Below are positions 20,274 to 29,243 of a stretch of DNA of 32,136 nt, one piece after another. The notes beneath the pieces are model-generated. The model was given only the letters and a program-made list of their open reading frames with translations. It was not told the DNA's origin and did no database searches. Source of the stretch: an uncultured Candidatus Pelagibacter sp. (GTDB lineage: Bacteria > Pseudomonadota > Alphaproteobacteria > Pelagibacterales > Pelagibacteraceae). The stretch spans positions 1 to 32,136 of the forward strand of contig CAJQRS010000027.1 in assembly GCA_905612375.1 (NCBI GenBank), given 5' to 3'. The translations under genes and the position numbers were made by a program. Each line of letters opens with the position of its first letter. Positions within the stretch are counted from its first letter, which is position 1.

Positions 20274-21572
20274 TTATTTCTTAAGTTTTAGATGATTGCT
20301 ATTTAATTGGCCAATAAATTTTAGAATATTAAACTGAGCAAGCAGATAATTTCTTTCTGAATTTGATAAAGCAATTCTAGAATTGAGTAAAATAGAGTTA
20401 GATTGAATAACATCTAGAGTAGATCTTCCAAGTCCCGATTCATACTCAACTGTTATTCCTTCATTTGCAATTTCTGCGGCTTTAACTTGAGACTTAACTG
20501 AATTCAATAAACTTTTTGAAGTTTGAAGTGTAGACCATGAGATTGCTACATCGCTGTTATTAGTTTTTATAACACTAGCTAATAATAATTTTTTTCTATT
20601 TTGTAAGTTTCGGCTTTTACTCAATGAAGCTCTATTTTTTCCACCAGAAAATACTGGCCATGTAACAGTTGCTTTTAAAGTGTTCTTATTACTCTCATCA
20701 TATGATGAACTCAAATCTTGGGATCTAGAATTTTCATAAGAAAGTTTTGCAGAGGGTGATAGATCCGATCGTGAAATAAGAACATCTTTTTCTGATTGTT
20801 CATATTCTAACTTTGCTATAATTAATTCAGGATTATATTTTTTTGAAGTATCAATTGCATCATTCAGGCTATCTGGAAGCATAAGGTTAATATCAAAATC
20901 TTTATTTAAACTATTAATGTCTGCAATCGGTCCAATTACATTTTCATAATTTAACTTGTTTGATACGATTTCATTTTGGGATTGAATAAAATTTGCTTGA
21001 GCTTCAGCTAAAGAGGACTCAGATTGAGCCAAATCAGATAAAGTAATTTGTCCTCTTTCAAGTCTAGCTCTATTAGTTTCAACTTGTCGTTCTAACAAAT
21101 TAAGATTACTTTGATTAATCTTTAATTTTTCATTAGCCAGTATTAAACCTGAATAGGCTTCAATTGCTTTTAACAAAACTTCTTGTTCTTTTTTTAATAG
21201 TTTTGCACTCGCAAGATTAATTCCTATTTCATTTTTTTGGACATTAGCACTTCTACCAAAATCAATTAATGTTTGTTCAACTTTTATAGATTGAGTGGCA
21301 GGATCAACATCATTAACCGACTGCTCAACTCCAGCTCTATTAGTCAGTTTATCTGTGTCTTCTTGACTTTTGCTTCCAGAAATTGTGACAGAAGGTAAGT
21401 AATCACCTTTTGAGATTTTTAGATCTTCTTCTGAAATATTAATATTTTCTCTCTCTGCATTTAAGTCAGTATTGTTTTTGTAAGTTTCTGTAAGAGCTTC
21501 AAATAAAGTTACTGCAAAAACATGTTGATTTAAGAATAAAACTGAGAACAGTATTAAAATTGTTTTTTTCAT
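20274..21572 (-). CDS. TolC-family outer-membrane efflux protein
   Basis: 432 aa with signal peptide; OEP repeats (LFEALTETYKNNTDLNAERENI; ARLERGQITLSDLAQSESSLAEAQANF; YESGLGRSTLDVIQSNSILLNSRIAL). Confidence 0.9.
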   Translation of the reverse strand: MKKTILILFSVLFLNQHVFAVTLFEALTETYKNNTDLNAERENINISEEDLKISKGDYLPSVTISGSKSQEDTDKLTNRAGVEQSVNDVDPATQSIKVEQTLIDFGRSANVQKNEIGINLASAKLLKKEQEVLLKAIEAYSGLILANEKLKINQSNLNLLERQVETNRARLERGQITLSDLAQSESSLAEAQANFIQSQNEIVSNKLNYENVIGPIADINSLNKDFDINLMLPDSLNDAIDTSKKYNPELIIAKLEYEQSEKDVLISRSDLSPSAKLSYENSRSQDLSSSYDESNKNTLKATVTWPVFSGGKNRASLSKSRNLQNRKKLLLASVIKTNNSDVAISWSTLQTSKSLLNSVKSQVKAAEIANEGITVEYESGLGRSTLDVIQSNSILLNSRIALSNSERNYLLAQFNILKFIGQLNSNHLKLKK

Positions 21573-22498
21573 TATTTTTTAAATTTTATCTTTTCAATTT
21601 GATGATTGCTATTTAAATTCATTATTATAGATGAACTTTTTAGCGCATCTTTAAACATTTGTTGAGTGATTCTTTGATACGTTTGCATAAAATGTATGAC
21701 GTCCCCGCTACTCATAATCTTTAGGTTTTTTTTATTTTTTGTTTGAATCCAAAGCTTTCTCTCCTGTTTTAATCTCCATTCTCTTAATAGGCTAAAGTTT
21801 TTAGCTTTTAGATATAACAGTCCATCTAATTGTTTAAATAAAGTTTTATATTTAGTTTTTAATTGATTGTTAACATGGGCTCTCCATTTGGCTCCTTGAT
21901 CATATACTTTTTCAAGTGAGTTGATTGGTTTTTTAAGTTGGCTGCTTGATTGGGCTCTAGCTCCCACACACCATCCTTCAAAAATCACAACATCAGGCTT
22001 TGTTTTAATTTTGTGCCATGATATTTTTGAACATCTATCATCTATCGCTTTGTCAAATGTTGGAACCAGTAAACTCTTAAAGTTTTTATCTTTAATTTTT
22101 TTGAAAAAATTTAACATTAAATCTACATCGTGAGTTCCAGGAACTCCCCTTGTCATTAGTAAGGGATGTGTATTTTTAGATAATAATTTTCTATCTTTTC
22201 TTGTCTTATAAAAGTCATCGATGGAGATCTTAAAAACATTCAACTTAAAATATTTTTTTAAAATTAAAGTTAAAATTGATGAAATTGTTGTTTTGCCTGA
22301 GCCCTGTCCTCCTGCTAAACCAATTATTAATGATCTTTTTTTATTAACCCTTTTTGATATCCAGAAGCTGACAGGAATTAAAAAAGATTTAATCATCCTA
22401 TTTTTATTTTTAAATTTGTCCTTTTTTGTTTCTTGAGACAGGATAAACTTAAAATAATCTTTTTTTACTTTGTTGAAACAATTATTAACTTCTTGCAT
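21572..22498 (-). CDS. D-glycerate 3-kinase-like P-loop kinase
   Basis: 308 aa; IIGLAGGQGSGKTTISSIL Walker A, SIDDFYKTRKDR, HPLLMTRGVPGTHDVDLM, VIFEGWCVGARAQ, resembling plant/cyanobacterial GLYK. Confidence 0.82.
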   Translation of the reverse strand: MQEVNNCFNKVKKDYFKFILSQETKKDKFKNKNRMIKSFLIPVSFWISKRVNKKRSLIIGLAGGQGSGKTTISSILTLILKKYFKLNVFKISIDDFYKTRKDRKLLSKNTHPLLMTRGVPGTHDVDLMLNFFKKIKDKNFKSLLVPTFDKAIDDRCSKISWHKIKTKPDVVIFEGWCVGARAQSSSQLKKPINSLEKVYDQGAKWRAHVNNQLKTKYKTLFKQLDGLLYLKAKNFSLLREWRLKQERKLWIQTKNKKNLKIMSSGDVIHFMQTYQRITQQMFKDALKSSSIIMNLNSNHQIEKIKFKK

Positions 22499-22504
22499 AA
22501 AAAA

Positions 22505-22867
22505 CTATTTTTTATCAAGAGGATGATTTTGACCATCGTTGACTGCAATATTTTCTAATTCAAAAGTATTTATTTCATCTACACATCCAAGATTAAATCC
22601 TGTCATAGCTGGATTGGCTCTTGGGTTATGATGTGTATAAATTCCACAATTGGAACAAAAATAGTGTTTCGCAATTTTTGAATGAAACTGATAAAGTTTT
22701 AATTTATCTTCACCTTTAATAATCTTAAAATCTTCATTCTTAACCATAGACATAATTGCCCCTTTTCTTTTACAAATTGAGCAGTTACATTTTAGAATTT
22801 TTTCTAAGTTATCAGGTACATTTATTTCTGCTTCTACTTCTCCACAGTGGCATGTTAGTTTTTTCAT
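22505..22867 (-). CDS. GFA (glutathione-dependent formaldehyde-activating/CENP-V) family protein
   Basis: 120 aa; CHCGEVEAEI, CNCSICKRKGAI, YFCSNCGIYTHHNPR zinc-binding Cys motifs. Confidence 0.88.
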   Translation of the reverse strand: MKKLTCHCGEVEAEINVPDNLEKILKCNCSICKRKGAIMSMVKNEDFKIIKGEDKLKLYQFHSKIAKHYFCSNCGIYTHHNPRANPAMTGFNLGCVDEINTFELENIAVNDGQNHPLDKK

Positions 22868-23437
22868 CTATATTACTCCTTTATCCTCTATATTAATCAC
22901 AAACATTGCCTCATTTCTTCTTAGCAAAGGTAGAGTGAATGGGTTATTATAAGTTGCTTTAATGGGTGGGCCTAAAATTGAGATATCATCTTTTTTTAAC
23001 TCATTTTCTAAAATATTTTTATGTTTAATAAAATTTTTATCAGAAGCTCTTCCTGAATATATAATAACTGCATAATAACCACCTTTAATATCTAATATTC
23101 TAATATCTGAATTAGATGGATTCGGTGCATTACTTTTATTAAATTTTAAAGGTAAATAGAATTGCATAGTCATATTTCCTTTTTTTTCTATTTGAGTAAC
23201 TGGTGTTGTCATCCTAATCTCCTCATTACTCTTATTATCACCAGAAATGTATTTAAATAATTTTCTAAAACTGCTGCCTTGATTTGATATTTCTACTTCA
23301 ATGGCTAAACGATCAGAATATTTTCTAATTTCATAAATTTCATTTTTCTTCATTACTTCATAGTTTGATTCTTCATAGGCCATACAGTTAGAGGTTATAA
23401 TTAAACCAAATAATATAATCGATAGAATTTTTTTCAT
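22868..23437 (-). CDS. SOUL family heme-binding-like exported protein
   Basis: 189 aa with signal peptide; YEVMKKNEIYEIRKYSDRLAIEVE, EIRMTTPVTQIEKKGNMTMQFYLP, FTLPLLRRNE. Confidence 0.85.
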   Translation of the reverse strand: MKKILSIILFGLIITSNCMAYEESNYEVMKKNEIYEIRKYSDRLAIEVEISNQGSSFRKLFKYISGDNKSNEEIRMTTPVTQIEKKGNMTMQFYLPLKFNKSNAPNPSNSDIRILDIKGGYYAVIIYSGRASDKNFIKHKNILENELKKDDISILGPPIKATYNNPFTLPLLRRNEAMFVINIEDKGVI

Positions 23438-23556
23438 TTTAGTATGGTGATTAAACTATCTCTGGTTGAAGTTATCCACAAGGGCACAAAATGTAGTTTC
23501 AATGTTCACCTTTTGATTCACCTTTGATTCAGTTACAGACTCAAAATACAATCTCT

Positions 23557-23584
23557 TGCGTGTATTGTATAACTACTCTATAAA
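23557..23584 (+). promoter_or_regulatory. Putative umuDC promoter
   Basis: TTGCGT (23557-23562) - 16 bp - TATAAA (23579-23584), placing the TSS in or next to the SOS operator. Confidence 0.45.
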
Positions 23585-23587
23585 TAA

Positions 23588-23602
23588 GAACAAAACTAGA
23601 AC
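23588..23602 (+). promoter_or_regulatory. Alphaproteobacterial SOS box (LexA operator)
   Basis: gaacAAAACTAgaac = exact GAAC-N7-GAAC (reverse complement GTTC-N7-GTTC), ending on the base before the umuD ATG. Confidence 0.85.
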
Positions 23603-23998
23603 ATGAAATTAACTATCCCCTTTTATCTACATAAAGCAGGTGCAGGTTTTCCTTCTCCCGCAACAGACTACATAGAAGAAGATGTAGATCTTAACATTCA
23701 TCTGATCAAAAATGTTCCAGCAACTTTCATTATCAGGGTTCAAGGAAAATCGATGACCGATGTTGGTATTTATGATGGTGACCTATTAGTTGTTGATAGA
23801 AGTTTGAAACCTAAGAATTTTTCTACAGTTGTTGCAAATGTTCATGATGAATTAGTTGTTAAAAGTTTTGTTAAATCAAAGGATGGACAATTTTTGACAT
23901 CAGGTTCAAAAAATATTGAAGATAAAATAATTATTGGTGATGAAATGGAAGTATTTATTTGGGGGGTTGTGACTTATGTCATCCATTCAACGTACTAA
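23603..23998 (+). CDS. umuD: UmuD-like S24 autopeptidase, pol V subunit
   Basis: 131 aa; cleavage-site region [20 protein letters not shown], catalytic Ser motif [19 protein letters not shown], catalytic Lys region ELVVKSF; followed by umuC with 23-bp overlap. Confidence 0.94.
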   Translation: MKLTIPFYLHKAGAGFPSPATDYIEEDVDLNIHLIKNVPATFIIRVQGKSMTDVGIYDGDLLVVDRSLKPKNFSTVVANVHDELVVKSFVKSKDGQFLTSGSKNIEDKIIIGDEMEVFIWGVVTYVIHSTY

Positions 23999-25256
23999 AA
24001 AAATAGCACTTGTTGATTGCAATTCTTTTTACGTTTCTTGTGAAAGGTTATTTAATCCTAAAATTAGAAATAAACCTGTAGTCGTTTTATCTAATAATGA
24101 TGGCTGTATCATTGCAAGGTCTACAGAAGCTAAGGCTCTTGGTATTAAAATGGGAGAGCCTTACTTTAAGGCTAAAGATACAATACTTAAAAATAAAGTG
24201 TATGTTTTTTCTTCAAACTATTCTTTATACGGAGATTTATCTAGAAGGGTAATGAGAACTTTAAAAAGATTTAATCCTGAGTTAGAGATATATTCTATTG
24301 ACGAGGCTTTTTTAGATTTAAGTAATTATCCTGATGATGAAGTTGAAGATGTTGGAAAAGAAATAAGAAGTATCGTTTTGCAGTGGACGGGGATTCCAAC
24401 AAGTATTGGTATTGCGAAAACTAAAACATTAAGCAAGATTGCAAATCATATAGCTAAAAAAAAGCAATCTGGGGTTACTAACTTAATTGGTATTGAAAAT
24501 ATTGATCCAATGTTAGAAAAAATAGAAATCAATGATGTGTGGGGAGTTGGTAAACAGATGACAAAATTTTATCACCAAAATGGAATTTACAATGCTAAAC
24601 AATTAAAAAACATCTCTAATACTTGGATTAAAAAAAGTTCTAGTGTATTAAGTTCTAGAACTGCATTAGAACTTAGAGGTATTCCCTGTATTCCTATAGA
24701 TCTAAAAAGTTCTAAAAGAAAAAGTTGTGTAGTGTCAAGATCATTTGGTACAAGAGTAGAAAGGTTTCAAGAATTACAAGAAGCAGTAGCAAGTTATTGC
24801 TTAAATGCTTCAGAAAAAATTAGATCAGAGTCTTTAATCGCAAAATCAATAACTGTTTCAGTTAGAACAAGTCCATTTCAAAATAGAGGAGTTTATTATT
24901 CAAATGCTAAAACTATAGATTTTCCAATAGCTACCAACAATAGTATTGAAATAGTTAAAACTGCTTTAATTGCGTTAAATGAAATCTTTATAAATGGATA
25001 TAGGTATCAAAAAGCAGGCATAACATTAACTGGTTTAGTTAGTTCAGATGGAAGTAAAAATTTATTCTCCTCAGAAAAAGATGAGAAAATTAAAGGCTTA
25101 ATGAGGTCTATTGATAGTACAAATTACAGATATGGCAGATCAACACTAAGTTTAGCAAGTGCTGGAGTCAATAAAAGATGGAATATGAGGAAAGATCATT
25201 CTTCAAAGATAGATACTGCTAACTTTCACTCACTACCAATAATAAAAGCTATTTGA
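23976..25256 (+). CDS. umuC: Y-family DNA polymerase V catalytic subunit
   Basis: 426 aa; [78 protein letters not shown]. Confidence 0.96.
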   Translation: MSSIQRTKKIALVDCNSFYVSCERLFNPKIRNKPVVVLSNNDGCIIARSTEAKALGIKMGEPYFKAKDTILKNKVYVFSSNYSLYGDLSRRVMRTLKRFNPELEIYSIDEAFLDLSNYPDDEVEDVGKEIRSIVLQWTGIPTSIGIAKTKTLSKIANHIAKKKQSGVTNLIGIENIDPMLEKIEINDVWGVGKQMTKFYHQNGIYNAKQLKNISNTWIKKSSSVLSSRTALELRGIPCIPIDLKSSKRKSCVVSRSFGTRVERFQELQEAVASYCLNASEKIRSESLIAKSITVSVRTSPFQNRGVYYSNAKTIDFPIATNNSIEIVKTALIALNEIFINGYRYQKAGITLTGLVSSDGSKNLFSSEKDEKIKGLMRSIDSTNYRYGRSTLSLASAGVNKRWNMRKDHSSKIDTANFHSLPIIKAI

Positions 25257-26190
25257 GCGTAGCTGCAATATTTTCGTCTACACCCCAAATATAAAATCCA
25301 CCTTTTGCTCGATCCCAATCTCTGTATCTACAACTTGAACCAAACCTAGTTTTATGGCCAATTTTTTTATCTGGATTTTTTTTCATCTTGTTAATCACTT
25401 TTATAATTTTTTTATTTGTGTATTTACCTAATTTAAACAAACAGTTTACTTCGTATGGGTCGTAGGGAGTTTTAGAGCTTGGGGTTAAAAAAACTGAGTC
25501 TTGTAATTGTGGGCAATCTGACTTTCCGTGAGCATAAGTTGATCCAAGTTTTCGACCTTGAGTTAATTGTACTTTTTTTTCTTGATTAGAGTAATGTACA
25601 TTGCCACTCATGCCAGGCACACAACTATACCCTCCGCCATTACTATGATGCAGCTCATGCAAAGTTACTAATAATTTTTGCTCATCAGTTCCATTGTTGT
25701 TACTTTTTAAATAAGTTGTACCATAGCCAACACCTGCTTCACCACCATCAACATTGGAAAAGTCAGCAAAATTATAATAGTGTTTTTTAACATTATTCAT
25801 CCCCTTGACTTTGTTTAGAAAGGGTATGATGTCATTGTTTGCCCATTTGTGAAGATCTTTGTGTTTCATATCCATTCTAATAAATGTGATGTCTAATTTT
25901 CCATCTGCTCTATAATCAAATTTATATTTTCTAGCTACCCCATCACTTTTTTTATGTTCAGTCGTAGCTTTTAACATAGCCTCATTTAATTCTAATAAAA
26001 TTTTCTCCATTTTTCCATTAATATCCAATTCTCGATCTTCACTATCAGCTGCTAATAAATAATTAAAATGAATTTGATTGTCGTTTGTTACATCAGGCTG
26101 ATCTTCAAAAAATCTTCCCAGTTTTTGATCAGCTAAAACCAAATTACAAAAAAACAATCCCAGTAAAATTATTCCTAAAGGTTTTTTCAT
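25249..26190 (-). CDS. Uncharacterised exported protein with HExxH zincin-like motif (putative metalloprotease)
   Basis: 313 aa; N-terminal signal peptide [36 protein letters not shown] (HELHH at 25645-25659); four Cys in the mature part. Confidence 0.7.
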   Translation of the reverse strand: MKKPLGIILLGLFFCNLVLADQKLGRFFEDQPDVTNDNQIHFNYLLAADSEDRELDINGKMEKILLELNEAMLKATTEHKKSDGVARKYKFDYRADGKLDITFIRMDMKHKDLHKWANNDIIPFLNKVKGMNNVKKHYYNFADFSNVDGGEAGVGYGTTYLKSNNNGTDEQKLLVTLHELHHSNGGGYSCVPGMSGNVHYSNQEKKVQLTQGRKLGSTYAHGKSDCPQLQDSVFLTPSSKTPYDPYEVNCLFKLGKYTNKKIIKVINKMKKNPDKKIGHKTRFGSSCRYRDWDRAKGGFYIWGVDENIAATLK

Positions 26191-27059
26191 TTAATTTTAT
26201 CAATACTCCCAATATTTTCTAAACAGTTATTAAATTCTGACATATTTTCTCTTTTAGATAATATGATTACTGAAATCATCATAATGATAACCCCAAGAAC
26301 TGGTATCAGTGTAATTACTGATATTTTTCCTATCACTAAAAATAAGTAAGCAATTAAAAATAATATGGACCTAATTAATAATAATGTTTTAAAAACAGCA
26401 ATAATTGAAAGAGAATGCTTTAGAAGCTTAACAAAGCTCATTTTAGAAGGACCAAAATATCTTTTTCCTCTTTCAGATGGAATGGATTTTCTATCTTTTG
26501 CTATTTTTGCTAAAGACCCTGAAAAACTACTCCATGTTGCTGATTCAGTAACCATTTTATCAACTACTGACTTTGGAAGGCATGTGTAGTTGCCATATTT
26601 AATAGTTTGTCCTGTAAAAACGAGAGTTAAATATTTATGTGTCTCATAACAAAATTTAAAAAAAAACCCTTCTGATCTTTTTACTCGATTGGCTGTAATA
26701 ACTGTATTTGGATATTCTTTGATCTTTTTAATTAGTAAACTTAATTCTTCTGGTCTATCTTCTCCATCACCATCCATTGGAATTACATAATCAAAGTCTT
26801 CTTTTTCATTTATATGTTTCAGTCCAGCTGCATTACACCTTGCATGCCCTTTATTTTCTTCCATATTAATAATTTGAATAAATTTTAATCTATCTAAATC
26901 AGCTGAAAAATCTGGTCTAGTTTCAGTAGAAGCATCGTTAACTATTATTACTGAAAATTCATCATCTAATACTGAAATTTTTGAATTAATATTCTCTAAT
27001 AATTTAAAAGCTGACTGCCAATCATTATAAATAGGTATTAATATTTTTATTTTGCTCAT
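26187..27059 (-). CDS. Glycosyltransferase family 2, polyprenyl-phosphate glycosyltransferase-like
   Basis: 290 aa; ILIPIYNDWQSAFKLLENI, VIIVNDASTE, YVIPMDGDGEDRPEELSLL; two C-terminal TM helices. Confidence 0.88.
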   Translation of the reverse strand: MSKIKILIPIYNDWQSAFKLLENINSKISVLDDEFSVIIVNDASTETRPDFSADLDRLKFIQIINMEENKGHARCNAAGLKHINEKEDFDYVIPMDGDGEDRPEELSLLIKKIKEYPNTVITANRVKRSEGFFFKFCYETHKYLTLVFTGQTIKYGNYTCLPKSVVDKMVTESATWSSFSGSLAKIAKDRKSIPSERGKRYFGPSKMSFVKLLKHSLSIIAVFKTLLLIRSILFLIAYLFLVIGKISVITLIPVLGVIIMMISVIILSKRENMSEFNNCLENIGSIDKIK

Positions 27060-28378
27060 CTATTTCCTACGCAGATATTATCAATACATATAAATTTTGA
27101 TAATAAATTTAACTTATTTTTTTTAATAACACCTTCCCAAGTAGGTCTAGATTTCAAATGATATGACAAATTTCCAGCAGCCCATTCATCTCCTAGTACA
27201 ACGTTAATTGGTTCTTTATAATTTTTACTCCAGACATATTGCACCTTAATTGCAATTTCTTTTCCAAGATAGTCAGTTCTCTTATCTGTTTCTGTAATTG
27301 AAATATAGGCATAAACAAAAGGTGAAAAGATAAATAAAATTAAAAATATTGCTATAAAGCTATTTAATTTTTTTAAGTTTATTTGTGCTTGAAAAATATA
27401 AACAATTAAAACGCCAAAGAATAAATAAAATGGTGTCATCCACATTGTTCTTATTTTTGATCCAGTCAATACTGAAGTTAAAAATATTAATCCTATTGGA
27501 ACTAGATTGATAAATATTAAAAATAATAACTTTCTATCTTTAAAAGATATTTTAAACTTAAATTTTTTTATCAGAAAAAATGACATTAGAAAAAATGGAA
27601 TTAATATTCCAATTTGTTTGCCTAAAAATATTAGTGGATAAGATATGTGGTCTAATAAATTTGAGTTTTCTAATCCAGTTCTTGCCAAACCATATGTAAT
27701 TGTAGCATAATCATTATTTGTTAGCCAAATTAAGTGAGGAACTAACAAAACAATAAAGACCTCTAAAGAAATTAAATATTTAAAATCAAATTTTTTATAC
27801 TTCCTTATAAAAATTACGTAAAAAAATAATGTATCTATTGCTACTAATAGATAAATAAAAAGATATTTTGATAAAAAACCAACACTAGCAAATATGCCCA
27901 GCAAAAAACAGTCTTTGATGCATATCTCTTGCCTATCAAATAATTTCCAAGAATAATAAACACACAGAGCCCAAAAAGGTAATTGGCAAACATTTACATT
28001 AAATTCTGGAGTTGTGAAGTTATAAAAGTAAATACCTTCAAGTAAAAGTACTGAAATTAAGCTTAAATTTTTATTTTTAAATAACTCTTCTGAAAATTTA
28101 AAAACTACAATAAAAGCAATCACAACAAATATTTGACTTAATAAATAATAAGCCCAATCTTGTGAACCAAAAATTTGATAAAAAACTTCAAGAAAAAAGG
28201 CAACTGCTGGTGGATGTTTATTAAAACCCCAATCTAAGTTACTGGCCCAAGCTAAATGCTCAATGGTATCAAGTGGCAAGTTATTATTTGTTAATGATGG
28301 AACTAATGTCCATAAAATTAAATGAACTGCAATGAAACTGTATAATAATTTATTTATACTTAATTTATTTAAACTCAT
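27056..28378 (-). CDS. GT39/PMT-like (ArnT-type) integral membrane glycosyltransferase
   Basis: 440 aa, many TM segments; LPLDTIEHLAWASNLDWGFNKHPPAVAFFLEVFYQIFG typical of the first acidic loop of PMT family; overlaps a GT2 gene. Confidence 0.8.
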   Translation of the reverse strand: MSLNKLSINKLLYSFIAVHLILWTLVPSLTNNNLPLDTIEHLAWASNLDWGFNKHPPAVAFFLEVFYQIFGSQDWAYYLLSQIFVVIAFIVVFKFSEELFKNKNLSLISVLLLEGIYFYNFTTPEFNVNVCQLPFWALCVYYSWKLFDRQEICIKDCFLLGIFASVGFLSKYLFIYLLVAIDTLFFYVIFIRKYKKFDFKYLISLEVFIVLLVPHLIWLTNNDYATITYGLARTGLENSNLLDHISYPLIFLGKQIGILIPFFLMSFFLIKKFKFKISFKDRKLLFLIFINLVPIGLIFLTSVLTGSKIRTMWMTPFYLFFGVLIVYIFQAQINLKKLNSFIAIFLILFIFSPFVYAYISITETDKRTDYLGKEIAIKVQYVWSKNYKEPINVVLGDEWAAGNLSYHLKSRPTWEGVIKKNKLNLLSKFICIDNICVGNR

Positions 28379-28435
28379 AATGGACTTATAATATTATTGT
28401 TTACTTATATTTAAATTTATATGAATTAACCCTAC

Positions 28436-28463
28436 TTGACACGTATTAATTGCTGAATATACT
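28436..28463 (+). promoter_or_regulatory. Near-consensus sigma70 promoter of the DksA-like gene
   Basis: TTGACA (28436-28441) - 16 bp - TATACT (28458-28463). Confidence 0.7.
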
Positions 28464-28485
28464 CCGGCCACTAAAATTTATATAT

Positions 28486-29025
28486 ATGCCTAAAATCTCA
28501 AAGCCCTCTGCTACAAAAACAATTAAAACAAAAAGGATTGCTACTGCAATAAAAAACTCCACTAAACCTATAAAAAAAGTTACTACTATTGAGAAAAAAA
28601 TAAAGGCACCAATTAAAATTTCAAAAAATTATATTCCAAAAGATACTGAAAAATACATGTGTGATAAACATATATCTTTTTTTAAAATAAAACTTACTGA
28701 TTGGAAAAAAGAATTAGTAAAAGCAAATAACGAGGCGCTTTACCATGGATCCATGGATGACAATAGTGTTTCAGCAGATGTTGTTGACCAAGCAAGTTCT
28801 TACACAGATAAAGCAGTAGAAATGAAAGCAATTAATAGACAAATAAAATTGATTTCTAAAATTGATCAAGCTTTATTAAGAATAAAAGATAAAATTTTTG
28901 GATTTTGTGCGGAGACAGCAGAACCAATAGGCTTAAAAAGATTAATGGCAAGACCTGTTGCTGACCTTTGTATTGCAGCCCAAGAAAAGCATGAAAAAGA
29001 AGAAAAAGTATACGCTGATGATTAA
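28486..29025 (+). CDS. DksA/TraR family RNA polymerase-binding regulator with Lys-rich N-terminal extension and 2-Cys finger (track start at TTG 28450 is probably too early)
   Basis: C-terminal half ADVVDQASSYTDKAVEMKAINRQIKLISKIDQALLRIKDKIFGFCAETAEPIGLKRLMARPVADLCIAAQEKHEK matches the DksA coiled-coil and globular domain; the promoter -10 lies downstream of the TTG at 28450, so ATG 28486 is favoured. Confidence 0.88.
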   Translation: MPKISKPSATKTIKTKRIATAIKNSTKPIKKVTTIEKKIKAPIKISKNYIPKDTEKYMCDKHISFFKIKLTDWKKELVKANNEALYHGSMDDNSVSADVVDQASSYTDKAVEMKAINRQIKLISKIDQALLRIKDKIFGFCAETAEPIGLKRLMARPVADLCIAAQEKHEKEEKVYADD

Positions 29026-29141
29026 TGAAAAATAATAACTCTAAACAAAACTCAATTTCATTTCTTTTTGCAAAAAAACATATTTATTATTATTATGCTT
29101 TTATTTGGATAGTTTTATTATTATATCTATTTATCAAATGA
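29025..29141 (+). CDS. Putative 38-aa single-TM small protein (not in ORF track)
   Basis: ATG overlaps the DksA-like stop (TAATG). Translation MKNNNSKQNSISFLFAKKHIYYYYAFIWIVLLLYLFIK*. Confidence 0.5.
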   Translation: MKNNNSKQNSISFLFAKKHIYYYYAFIWIVLLLYLFIK

Positions 29142-29233
29142 GCAAAAAATTAATATTAATTATTATTATTGTATTGGCTATAGAGCTCTCAGGAAACGGT
29201 ATCTTAAGTTCTATATACAGATTAATGAGTTAA
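29138..29233 (+). CDS. Putative 31-aa single-TM small protein (not in ORF track)
   Basis: ATGA overlap with the preceding small ORF. Translation MSKKLILIIIIVLAIELSGNGILSSIYRLMS*. Confidence 0.45.
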   Translation: MSKKLILIIIIVLAIELSGNGILSSIYRLMS

Positions 29234-29243
29234 AAAATTAAAA

